Assembly: GCA_907163345.1 (NCBI GenBank)
Contig: CAJQUN010000023.1
Location: 6,830,598-6,894,597 of the forward strand
Direction: 5' to 3'
DNA: 64,000 nucleotides
Source: Haberlea rhodopensis
Lineage: Eukaryota > Streptophyta > Magnoliopsida > Lamiales > Gesneriaceae
Part shown: one piece after another, positions 1 to 9,607 of the stretch
How positions within the stretch are numbered: the stretch's first letter is position 1
Layout: every line of letters starts with the position of its first letter
Translations under genes and position numbers: made by a program
The notes under the pieces: model-generated
Told to the model about the DNA's origin: nothing
What the model saw: only the letters and a program-made list of their open reading frames with translations
Databases searched by the model: none

Positions 1-52
1 AACATTCAACTTCCATCGAACCCCTGTTTACAAACTCACTACAATTCATAAA

Positions 53-3000
53 ATGCTTCGGCTCCAAGCTGATTCACTCCGCCGCTCCCTCCATTCCCTC
101 CGCCGTATCCATCATCGCCCCATTCAATCTCCTTCTGCCGCTGTTCACCCATTTGCTCCTCGCCCTCGTCCATTTTGCTCTGTCCCCACGCAACAATCCT
201 CCGCCTCTGATTCCGAACTACGCAAATACATCGGCTACACCATCCTTCTTCTCGGGTGCGGCGCCGCCACCTACTACTCCTTCCCGTTCTCGGAAAACGC
301 CAAGCACAAGAAAGCCCAACTATTCCGCTACGCTCCCCTTCCCCCTGAACTCCACACAGTATCCAACTGGAGTGGGACACATGAGGTACAGACACAGACT
401 TTTCTCCAGCCCGAGTCATTGGCTGAGCTTGAATCAATAGTCAAAGAATTCAATGAGAAAAAGAAGAAGATTCGGCCTGTTGGGTCGGGTCTTTCGCCAA
501 ATGGGATTGGGTTAACGCGTGCTGGGATGGTGAATTTAGCTTTGATGGATGGTGTTTTGGAGGTGGATAAGAAAAATAAGAGGGTTACGGTGCAGGCTGG
601 AATAAGGGTTCAGCAGCTCGTTGATGGAATTAAAGAACATGGGCTTACTTTGCAGAATTTTGCATCAATTAGGGAGCAGCAGATTGGTGGGTTTGTTCAG
701 GTTGATTGCTTTGATTTCCCTCTGCTCAACATTCCTGTAATGAATGTTATTACTTTGATCGGCAATGCTGTTTTCTAATTCTTCCTCGGCATTGTTTACA
801 TTTCTGTGGGTTATTTTTTTTTTTTTACATTTTTTTTTAATGTGAAGATTATAGTTGCACAAAATGCTGTACCTCAGCTTTCTCATTTCCTGTATTCCGC
901 TTGTTATTGCACAACATAGTAGTTCTTTTCTTATAATTTAGTCCAAGAATATTGGTGAAGAAAGATATATTTATTTATTTATTTATGCTTGCTCATGATT
1001 ATTTGCTTGGTTGTTGTGCTTGTTTTAATTTATATGTGAATTAGAATTCGTCTTCCATCTATTCAAGCCAAATCATCAATGGCCTGTTTAATCCCATTTT
1101 ATATGGATAAAGATGGGAAAGTTGTGATTAAGTTGTGATTAGTGATTCGAAAATGTGTTCCTTTGTTTTCCTTAAATCTTTTTGTGATTCTTGTCGTACA
1201 ATTTTTGTCAATGCTCATGTGCGATGCTGTTGTTTTGAATTACTTCCGAGCTTTCGAGGTCCCTGCATGATGTGTAATTCTCATCCTCAGGTTGGCGCAC
1301 ATGGAACAGGTGCAACTCTGCCTCCAGTTGACGAGCAGGTTATTAGCATGAAACTGGTCACTCCTGCCAAGGGTACGATTGAGATTTCAAAAGAGAAAGA
1401 TCCAGAGCTCTTTTATCTGGTTCGTTGTGGTCTAGGAGGGCTTGGTGTGGTTGCTGAAGCCACGCTGCAATGTGTGGAGAGGCATGAGCTTCTTGAGCAC
1501 ACATATATATCAAATATGAAGGACATAAAAAGAAATCACAAGTAATTCCCGTATTTGACCGGGTTACATGTTTATATTCCTATTAACTATTTAACTAGAA
1601 ATATTTATGTCACTTTAGTCATACTGGATAATTGCATTTTTAATTAATCTCGATATCAGATGAAACCGTCATGTGATCCAGTTTTTAACCATGTCCTGAA
1701 TTCTGCTGCAAGATAAAAGACAGGCACATGAAATTTCATGGACAGACATCTGCGTGCGAGTTCTGGAAATGATCGAAATTTTGGCATGTGTTGCCATATT
1801 TACCAACTTTGTGTCCTTGGATGTAATTTTAAGGAGTCAGTTGAAGATGAAGTTTAAACACCACACACTTCTATTCTGATGGTTGATCTCTTTGCATGGT
1901 TTTAGATTTGTTTCGGATCAACATTTCAACATATAGTTTGGATTTCACGACCATCCGATATGAAATGCAAATTTCAATTTATTTTTACACAAAGCTCCTC
2001 CAAAAAATATGGGAATATCCTTGAAATTTTGAAACTTTCAGAAATTTCCAAAATTTGACGATATTTTGCATGGCTTCTGATTTCTCGATACCATTTTGTA
2101 ATATCCTAGAGGAACCAATGGCATGAAGTTTGATGCTCATAAAAACCCCATGTGGTGTTGAATAATGTATGGCAACAATACTGTATGTACTTTGTTTTTA
2201 TGAGAACACTACTTTTGAAACTGAATCCAAGAATTTTTATTCATGTCATCTAAAAAACCCTCCTTGAATTCATTAGATAAACAAATATTTTAGTTTAAAT
2301 TATTCATAATTGTTTAAGTAAACTATATTCAAAATTAATTCACATTTTTTTCCTATGTCTATATTTATCAGTGGCTTCTGAAAATCAAAACCAAAGGTTT
2401 GTTTCTCTTTTAAAACTCTTCTAGATTTTTTAAAATTCACAATGCTGAACTATGAAGTAGGTGACGGTGATAGAAACTATGCATGAACACATGTTATCTA
2501 TTTGTACTGGGCCTCATCACAATGCATTATCATTTAACAGAAGCGGATGCCATTGTGATGGGATATCTTCTATTGGTTCTCTTCTGACTAATTCCGGGGT
2601 AGTGTGTGCTTTGTTTGACAGTTTAGTTAACAGGCTTATAGATATTTTGCAATCATTGCTCAATTTGTCTGCTGGAATTAATGTTACATTAATTTAGTTG
2701 TGTAAATTGAAAATGCATAATTTCTTGATGTTTTAAAAACATTATAATTTCTCCAATTTTCCTTTTGCAGAAAACTTCTTTCCGAAAACAAACATGTCAA
2801 GTTCTTGTATATTCCGTATACCGACACTGTTGTGGTTGTAACATGTAATCCTCTTTCAAAATGGAGAGGTCCGCCAAAGCAGGAACGGAAGTATACTCAG
2901 GAAGAAGCAGTACAGCATGTGAGAGAACTCTATCGCGAGTTGCTGAAGAAGTACTCGTAAACTCTTTACCCCTTATACTTGCATGCTATGAATAAATCCT

Positions 3001-4176
3001 TTAAATTCACAAAACCAACTTAGGAAGCAATTGTAATTTCATATCTTCCGTTTGTTACCTCTTATACTTGTATTCTATGAATTAATCCTTTAAATTTGCA
3101 AAACCATCATAGGAAGCAAATGTAATTTCATATCTTCCGTTTTTCCGTGCCTTGTCTGCTCTTCAATTTCTGCCACTTATAGGAGCAATAATGAATGATA
3201 AAGGTGAAAATGCTGATGTTTCTTGCTATTTTGTTATTTTGCAGAAAAGTTGTGGCCAAGAATCCTGAGGAAAATGAAGTGAACATCAACGAGCTTTCAT
3301 TTGCTGAACTGAGAGATAAGATGCTCGCCTTGGATCCTCTCAATAAAGACCATGTAATGAAGATCAATCAAGCAGAGGCTGAATATTGGACAAAGACAGA
3401 GGGGTATAGAGTAGGATGGAGTGACGAAATTTTAGGCTTTGATTGTGGTGGCCAACAGTGGGTTTCTGAAAACTGTTTCCCTGTTGGAACCCTTAAAAAA
3501 CCAAACATGAAAGATCTGGAATACATAGAACAATTGCTGCAGCTTATTGTGAACGAAAATATTCCCGCCCCTGCACCGATCGAGCAGAGATGGACGGCAT
3601 GCAGCAAAAGCCTCATGAGTCCGGCTTATAGCTCATCGGAGGACGACATATTCTCATGGGTACCTCTCAATCATATCCAAGTCTTCTTTCATTTCTGTGT
3701 GAAAGCTTTAACATTTATGTTTTAAGTGCTTGCTGAAGTATATGAGATCTTTTGTGGTGAAAGTTTAATCTGGGTATTCCATTAATCGATCTAAAAATCT
3801 TGAAACTGAAAACATTAATTAAGCTGTGTTGCACAATTGAGTCTGTGACAATATATATGTAGCTTAATATCCAATTTCCTCAACCTTGCAAAAGTTTAAT
3901 GCAATGTATGATTAAATAAGGTGCCTTCCTTTATAAAATGTTCTTTTGAATTTCATTATTCTTTCTTGATTATGCCATTATAAATTGTAATTTTTAGGTT
4001 CTTGTTTAATTTAAACTCTATAAAACAGGTTGGTATAATCATGTATCTTCCTACAACGGATGCTCGTCAGAGGAAAGAAATCACTGAAGAATTTTTCCAC
4101 TACAGGAAACTGACTCAAGTAGCTCTGTGGGATAAGTATTCTGCTTATGATAATTGGTCTAAGATTGAGGTATATA

Positions 4177-4221
<45 letters not shown>

Positions 4222-4717
4222 ACACAACAACCTTTGAGTGTCAAATCTGGTCCAAAATGTAAATCATGTCTTTCATTTCTTAACCGACGAGCCCACCTTC
4301 GAGCGATGTGGAATGTTTTTGAACTCCAACTTGTGGTGCTGTTTTTTTCTAGAAGAGCTTTCATAATCTTTATGGGAGTGCAGTAATCGGTCCTATTATC
4401 TTGTGTGGTTGTCTTTCTAACATGAAGATCGAAATATGATGGTTGGGCATCTTTCCTATCCAAAAATTTGAGTCGTACCAATACTATCTGTCATACCATT
4501 TGTTACAACAAGAAGCTCTCTGTTTCACATTCTTGACGTTACTTGGTTGCAGGTACCGAAAGACAAAGATGAGCTTGCAGCAATGCAGGCAAGGCTAAGG
4601 AAGAAATACCCTGTGGATGCATATAATAAAGCAAGAAGAGAGCTTGATCCTAACCGAATCCTTTCGAACAGCATGCTGGAGAAATTGTTTCCTACGACAG
4701 AGACTGCCCTGTGGTGA
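53..4717 (+). CDS. GLDH: L-galactono-1,4-lactone dehydrogenase, mitochondrial (six exons, intact)
   Basis: Oxidises L-galactono-1,4-lactone to ascorbate with cytochrome c as electron acceptor, the last step of the plant Smirnoff-Wheeler pathway; the protein sits in the mitochondrial inner membrane and also helps assemble complex I. Exons read from the sequence: 53-700, 1291-1541, 2771-2956, 3245-3659, 4029-4169, 4553-4717, all with GT-AG borders and compatible phases, giving about 601 aa (Arabidopsis protein about 610). The N-terminus is Arg/Ser-rich and presequence-like, followed by a membrane segment around residues 60-80 (YIGYTILLLGCGAATYY) and the usual mature start at FRYAPLP. The FAD-binding motif VGSGLSPNG has Leu where related oxidases carry the FAD-linking His, so FAD is non-covalent as in plant GLDH. 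GAHGTGA, GLGGLGVVAE and the substrate-site EQRWTA are present. Just after EQRWTA there is Cys where I expect Arg. I see no truncation or frameshift. Confidence 0.95.
4179..4226. repeat. Poly-C plus (AC)n microsatellite in GLDH intron 5
   Basis: About 29 consecutive C followed by an (AC)n tract, nine bases after the exon 5 donor. It lies wholly in the intron and produces proline- and glycine-rich spurious reading frames. Likely polymorphic in length. Confidence 0.95.
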
Positions 4718-5483
4718 GGATTAATCATCAGTTAGTCGATTCCATGCTTGTGCTGTTTCTTGGCCAAAGATTGATAATATGGTTTTCCCTTTTGATAGAT
4801 TATTGAAAAAGCAGGCGTAAATTAAAGTATATATGCACATTACACTTCTAGAATGATGATCCAACGTTAATTCTCTCATACCTACAAATTGATGCACCTG
4901 AGATGCATTTCCTCGTTATCTATAGCTCCCGAAAAAGTCATATTGACTGGATTAAATGGGTCAGTAATCCTAAAATTAGGATTCATTCCTCTCGCAAATA
5001 TTCACTCGTGGCATGCAAGTGGTAAATACACCCGGTTCTTTGCGGTTATTGTCACGTCACTTTGTGTACCTCAAACTATTGTATTCTTGGTTGCGGACTT
5101 GCGGTTCTCTCTATTGGGTTAATAAAAGGTTGTGTTAATTAATTTATAATCGATTTTTTATTATATAAATATTTACGTTGCTTGCGGCCCATCAAACGGG
5201 AACTTGATGTTATCCCATTGGCAATGCCTGTGCATCAACTGTTAATTTAGAATATTCTGTTGATCTGCACCTAAAGACAACATCGAACTCATTAAGCCTA
5301 TCAACATTTTTTTTTTCCAGAAAGGGAGAGATTAAGCACTAGAATACGTACTTGTTTTCCTTTCTGATTTTGATATTTATGTAGATAATTTTGCCAATAT
5401 TGTCTTGTGTACCCATCTACCAAAACACGAGAGGTGAAACAATTTATATTGTCGATTGTTGTCCTTAAAAAAGCGGTTTGTTT
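4718..5483. other. 3' flank of GLDH, no gene seen
   Basis: AT-rich sequence following the GLDH stop codon; it probably holds the 3' UTR and the intergenic spacer to the convergent PPR gene. I see no conserved reading frame or RNA gene. Confidence 0.6.
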
Positions 5484-5611
5484 GATGATGCCCTTAAGGG
5501 TAGTGCCCTTAAGGGCATCATCACCATTCATTTGAAATCTTTTTTTAAAAAAGATAAAAAAGATTCCAAATGGGTGGTGGATGATGCCCCTGAGGGCAGT
5601 GCCCTTAAGGA
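5484..5611. repeat. Compound palindrome (MITE-like fold-back)
   Basis: A 39-bp near-perfect palindrome at 5484-5522 (built on GATGATGCCCTTAAGGG and its complement) is followed by a second inverted repeat, about 18 bp per arm, at 5522-5539 and 5562-5579. A degraded third copy of the GATGATGCCC...GCCCTTAAGG block follows. This fits a small fold-back or MITE end cluster between two convergent genes. No clear target duplication was found, so the class is unassigned. Confidence 0.6.
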
Positions 5612-5727
5612 CAACAATAATGAAACCCAGTTCTGGGATCGAACATTACCAGTTATTATTACGTTTTGTATCAAAATTGACACTCGAAGCAACAGTTAAG
5701 TTCAAAAAACGAGAGTATCTCCCAGTA

Positions 5728-7980
5728 TCAAGATTCTATTGCATTTCTATACAAACATTCAATCACTGTATATATTTCATCCGATCGACTATGCCATCTA
5801 TCTCCTGAAACAAAGCCATGAAGCATTTCTTTCACTTCTAAGCAACTCCAACCAGGATGCTTCATCAAATTCTTGTCTTTCATAACATTCCTAACTTCTT
5901 CAACTTCATCCCATCTTTCCACACGGGCTCGTACGTTACTTAAGAGCGTATAATAGCCAACGTTTTGATTTCCCAACTCGAAAATTTTTTCACTGGCATA
6001 TTCAGAAACTTTTTGATCTTCATGAACTCTGGCAGCAGCAAGAAGTGCTGCCCATATTCTATTATCTGGTAGAATACGAAGCTTTAGAATAATTGACAAA
6101 GCCTCTTTAACCTTACCAGATCGACCTAACATATCCACGAGGCAAGTATAATGATTTAAATCAGGCTCAATACCATATTCCGTTTTCATGGAAGTCAAGA
6201 TTTCACATCCTTCATGCAAGAGGCCTGAGTGGCTACAAGCCGACAATAAACTCAAGAACGTTACATGATTTGGCTCGATTCCCTCATCCATCATATCATG
6301 GAAAAGTTTGAATGATTCATGTCCTAAACCATGCAACCCACAGCCCTCTATCATTGATGACCATGCTACAAGATCTTTCACACGTATCCTATCAAAAATA
6401 ATTCTTGCCCAAGAAATGTTTCCACACTTAACATACATGTTAAGAATAGAAGTCTCCAAGGGTAGAGAATCTTCATTACAGTCGAAATGAGAATTTTTTA
6501 TAGAGTAACAGTGAACAACTTTTCCCAACCATAGAGCGCCCACGTGCATACACGCAACAATAATGCTTCTCAAATTTTTGGTAACCAGCTGAATGCCTGT
6601 GATTACCATTTGCCGGAACAGGCTTACGGCTTCGTCAAAATAACCATTTTCTGTCAAAATAGATACCATAGTGCTCCAAGTATTGGAGTTTTTGTGAGAG
6701 ACATCTCTGGATAATCGAGTTAAGGTATCCAAATCCGCAGACTTTGCATACAAGTCCAACAAACTACTACTAAGAATATGATCTGAAAATCCATATTTAT
6801 ATGCAAGAGACTGTATTTGTCTACCTTCATACAGATTTCCACATTCTGCAAGCCCTGAAACAAGTGAAGTTAATGTTTCAATGCTTGGTTCAACTTCACC
6901 CCGCATAGTACCAAAACAATCTGCCATTTTCAGAGTCTCTCCTCTTGAAGAATACAAAGAAATCATGATATTCCAAGAAACCACATCCCTTACAACAGTT
7001 TCTTCAAAAAGAATTTCAGAATCATCCAGACAATCAAAATCAGCATACATTTTCAAGATTGAATTTTTCAGCGCACGATCCATCAAGAATCCACCTTTGA
7101 ACACGTAACCATGAAACTGACTACCTAGAATCACATTAGAACAAGTTTGCATCATCACTATCATTGTTACCTCATTCGGCTCCACCTCTTTTCTCATTTC
7201 ATTAAACAATGCAACAGCTCCGATTAAATTTCCTTCACAGGCATACCCTGAAATAACCGAAGTCCAAGAAACCAAATCCCTGTAAGGCATTTCGTCAAAC
7301 AGCTTCAAAGCATCCACAAAATAGTCACGCTTCACATGCGCATCGATCATCGTATTGCAGAAATACACATCTGATTCAAATCCCATTCGTATCCCCACAC
7401 AATGAATCATCTCCGCAAACCTGGCACCATATTCATCAAGTGATACAACAATTTTAATCAATATTGGAAAGGTGAAACCATCACATGGAACATCCTTTTT
7501 TCTCATTAATTTGAAAACAAGAAAAGCTGATTCAATGAACCCCGAACTAACATAATCTTGCATCAGAGAATTCCATAAAAAGGTGTCGGGTTCTCTCAGA
7601 GACTTAATCAGTGATATAGAGCTACCAACATCATTAAATTGCTTGTACAGATATATCAACTTTATAGAAACTACAGAAAGCAGTTCATGCCCATTAGAGA
7701 CCACAACAGAAGCATGGATTTGCCGCAGACATTGAAGGCTTCTGCAAGAATTCAGAGCCGCAACGACAGAAAAAGAAAAAGGGTTTGCAAAATCACAAAA
7801 TTTATGAATTTTCAAGTGATGGGATTTGAATAAAAGCGAAAACGGCTTGTGGGTTGAGGCGTAGACATGATTTGAGGAGAAGAAGTGATTACAGAGGTGA
7901 AAAAAGGGGTAACGAAGAGAAGGAATGTTGAAGATTTTGAGCAAAATTAAATTTTTTTCTTGTTTGCTCGATGCAATCAA
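5728..7980 (-). CDS. Pentatricopeptide repeat protein, PLS class with E domain
   Basis: RNA-binding organelle protein; PLS-class PPR proteins mostly specify C-to-U editing sites in mitochondrial or plastid transcripts. The 750-codon frame is one uninterrupted exon. It has tandem PPR units of the type SWTSVISGYACEGN, SWNIMISLYSSRG, TWSTMVSILTENGY and AWSSMIEGCGLHG, interleaved with L and S type units. It ends in an E-type tail (IWAALLAAARVHED, GYYTLLSNV, HPGWSCLEVK) with no DYW deaminase, so it would need a DYW partner in trans. The N-terminus is basic and hydrophobic and fits a targeting peptide. Oddity: the frame is open 5' of residue 1 but has no ATG; coordinate 7980 is a TTG, the frame extends upstream only to about 8029 before a stop, and the first in-frame Met is near residue 139. 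A short 5' exon, a non-AUG start or a lost start are possible (see findings). The target transcript cannot be inferred. Confidence 0.88.
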   Translation of the reverse strand: MIASSKQEKNLILLKIFNIPSLRYPFFHLCNHFFSSNHVYASTHKPFSLLFKSHHLKIHKFCDFANPFSFSVVAALNSCRSLQCLRQIHASVVVSNGHELLSVVSIKLIYLYKQFNDVGSSISLIKSLREPDTFLWNSLMQDYVSSGFIESAFLVFKLMRKKDVPCDGFTFPILIKIVVSLDEYGARFAEMIHCVGIRMGFESDVYFCNTMIDAHVKRDYFVDALKLFDEMPYRDLVSWTSVISGYACEGNLIGAVALFNEMRKEVEPNEVTMIVMMQTCSNVILGSQFHGYVFKGGFLMDRALKNSILKMYADFDCLDDSEILFEETVVRDVVSWNIMISLYSSRGETLKMADCFGTMRGEVEPSIETLTSLVSGLAECGNLYEGRQIQSLAYKYGFSDHILSSSLLDLYAKSADLDTLTRLSRDVSHKNSNTWSTMVSILTENGYFDEAVSLFRQMVITGIQLVTKNLRSIIVACMHVGALWLGKVVHCYSIKNSHFDCNEDSLPLETSILNMYVKCGNISWARIIFDRIRVKDLVAWSSMIEGCGLHGLGHESFKLFHDMMDEGIEPNHVTFLSLLSACSHSGLLHEGCEILTSMKTEYGIEPDLNHYTCLVDMLGRSGKVKEALSIILKLRILPDNRIWAALLAAARVHEDQKVSEYASEKIFELGNQNVGYYTLLSNVRARVERWDEVEEVRNVMKDKNLMKHPGWSCLEVKEMLHGFVSGDRWHSRSDEIYTVIECLYRNAIES

Positions 7981-8148
7981 TGACCAAAACCCAATAAAAT
8001 CATCGACCTTCAGAATAAAAAAAACTGTTTAATTTCCAAGAATGCAGTCAATCTTAACAGAACCAAGTACCTCCAAACAAATCCAAAGATGCAAAATGAT
8101 CAAGAAATCCCTCAGGACCTCAACCCAGTATAGATAAGTGCACACCTC

Positions 8149-8191
8149 ATCCCACATTGCAATTATAGACAGAACTAAAGAGTATTTAATA
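8149..8191 (+). promoter_or_regulatory. Plant Pol III snRNA-type promoter (USE plus TATA) of U3
   Basis: An upstream sequence element ATCCCACATTG (8149-8159; plant consensus RTCCCACATCG, one difference) is followed 23 bp later by a TATA-like TATTTAATA (8183-8191), which is about 23 bp from the U3 5' end. The short USE-TATA spacing is the arrangement known to specify RNA polymerase III in plants, as established for plant U3 genes. Confidence 0.85.
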
Positions 8192-8213
8192 CCACGCAGC
8201 GTGCACAACGTTC

Positions 8214-8434
8214 ACGACCTTACTTGAACAGGATCTGTTCTATAGGCTCGTACCTCTGTGTCCTTGAGTTCTAAGGAGACAGGAAACCAAGTCTGGTGGA
8301 TGAAATCTGACTGCATGATCAGAGCGTGATTAACAGCACTGTGGCTCGTGTAATCCGAGCCATCGGTACAGTAGAGGATCGTTCTCAGTCGGTGTGAGCT
8401 GGCTGGGGTGGTCATGCAGTTGTCTGACAGACCA
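8214..8434 (+). ncRNA. U3: U3 small nucleolar RNA (C/D box, pre-rRNA processing)
   Basis: U3 guides early cleavages of the 18S precursor within the SSU processome. The sequence begins ACGACCTTACTTGAACAGG and continues through CTATAGGCTCGTACC, which I recognise as the conserved 5' domain of plant U3 (boxes A' and A that pair with pre-rRNA). Further along are GGATGAAATCTGA (C'-like, about 8299), GAGCGTGAT (box B, about 8322), a box C region at about 8374, the conserved GGCTGGGGTGGTCATGCAG, and box D within TGTCTGACAGACC near the 3' end. Length is about 220 nt, normal for plant U3. The box C core reads GAGGATC rather than the expected GATGATC, which could weaken function. A small reading frame on the opposite strand (8212-8415) is a shadow. 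I recognise this by motif memory, not by alignment. Confidence 0.88.
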
Positions 8435-8437
8435 ACA

Positions 8438-8444
8438 TTTTTTT
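8438..8444 (+). terminator. Pol III T-run terminator of U3
   Basis: Seven consecutive T residues just past the U3 3' end (ACCAACA then T7), the usual Pol III stop signal. This agrees with the Pol III-type promoter. Confidence 0.8.
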
Positions 8445-8449
8445 GAGTT

Positions 8450-8744
8450 ATTTTTTCGGAAGATAATTTTATTTATATTTTAAATTTTGCAAGTAATAAT
8501 CGATAATACAATGAACTAAAAAGAATTTATTTTTTTTTTCCAAAATAAACTTAACTGAAAAATATTTAGAATTCGTTTTTGGCAAAAATATTTTATTGGT
8601 ATTTAAGTTACTAATTTTTAGGAACCAAAATTTTAAAATAGGTATAGTTATTATATACTTATATGATTTTTTTTTTTAGAGATGCGTTAATCAATTTTTT
8701 GCGCCAATCATGATTCGAACTTGAGTATGCTCAAAATAGTCATG
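8450..8744. other. AT-rich spacer, nothing recognised
   Basis: Low-complexity AT-rich sequence between U3 and the 140-bp repeat; no gene, RNA or transposon end recognised. Confidence 0.6.
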
Positions 8745-9290
8745 AACTCTTATCCATCCCGGCAAGATCGGAGAGCTCATTGAATGATTTAACATTAATG
8801 CTTTTTTAAATATACTATATATTCCATGGCAGCTGATTAAGTGTGAAACCCGAGTAAAATATAACGATTTGGTTAAAAATATGCAACTCTTATCCATCCC
8901 GGCAAGATCGGAGAGCTCATTGAATGATTTAACATTGATGGGCAGAGCCATAAATTATACAAGAAGGGGGGGCAAAAAAAAAATTTCTCAAAAATTTAGG
9001 GCAAATAATTTTTTTAAGGAGTCAAGAAACAAATTAAGGGGGGCAAACTGCATTTTTTGAAGGTAAAATGTAATTTTTAAGGGTAAAAATGCAAAAAATT
9101 AAAAATATTTTAAGGTTTAAAAAAAAATATTTTTAGGCTCCGCCACTGTTAACATTAATGTTTTTTAAAATATACTATATATTCTATGGCAGTAATTAAG
9201 TGTGAAACGCTGAGTAAAATATAACGATTTGGTTAAAAATATATATTCCCCATACATGCTAAATAATTTGAAAATCATCCCCACGGAAAA
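8745..9290. repeat. 140-bp tandem duplication, one copy split by a MITE
   Basis: A unit starting AACTCTTATCCATCCCGGC at 8745 restarts at 8885 (period 140 bp). The second copy is interrupted at 8937 by a 212-bp element and resumes at 9149 (AACATTAATG, then GTGTGAAACG and ATAACGATTTGG). The duplication therefore predates the insertion. Confidence 0.85.
8937..9148. mobile_element. hAT-like MITE with 8-bp target duplication
   Basis: A 212-bp insertion flanked by the perfect 8-bp direct repeat TTAACATT (8929-8936 and 9149-9156). The right end reads GGCTCCGCCACTG and the left end GATGGGCAGAGCCA, a diverged inverted copy of the common plant CAGTGGCGGAGCC terminus. The interior is A/G-rich with no coding capacity. 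An 8-bp duplication with CAG-type termini suggests the hAT superfamily. Confidence 0.75.
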
Positions 9291-9607
9291 AAAGACCGCA
9301 GACTCATTCATTTCCCTCAAATATAAAATTTATATATTTAATCTTAAATTTATTATATTTATATATATTCTTTATCCATATTTAGTTAGAGATAATTAAA
9401 TTATATAGACTAAATACGCTTTTTATTCTTAAATATCGATTAAATATGCTTAAATAACCTCGACACTTCAAGATTACAATATCATAATAATAATAATTTT
9501 CAAATTAAGATTTAATTAAATACATACGAACTGAATATAAAAGATAATTAAACAGGATTCATTACAGTACTATTATTAAATAAATAAAAATTAATGAATA
9601 TAGCGAT
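9291..9607. other. AT-rich 3' flank of the GASA gene
   Basis: No conserved frame; it probably holds the 3' UTR of the minus-strand GASA gene and spacer. Confidence 0.5.

Noticed and set aside
4002..4481. Frames with polyproline or polyglycine
   Set aside because: They cover exon 5 and the poly-C/(AC)n tract of a GLDH intron.
8212..8415. 67-codon reading frame on the minus strand
   Set aside because: It is antisense to the U3 snoRNA and has no protein-like conservation that I recognise.
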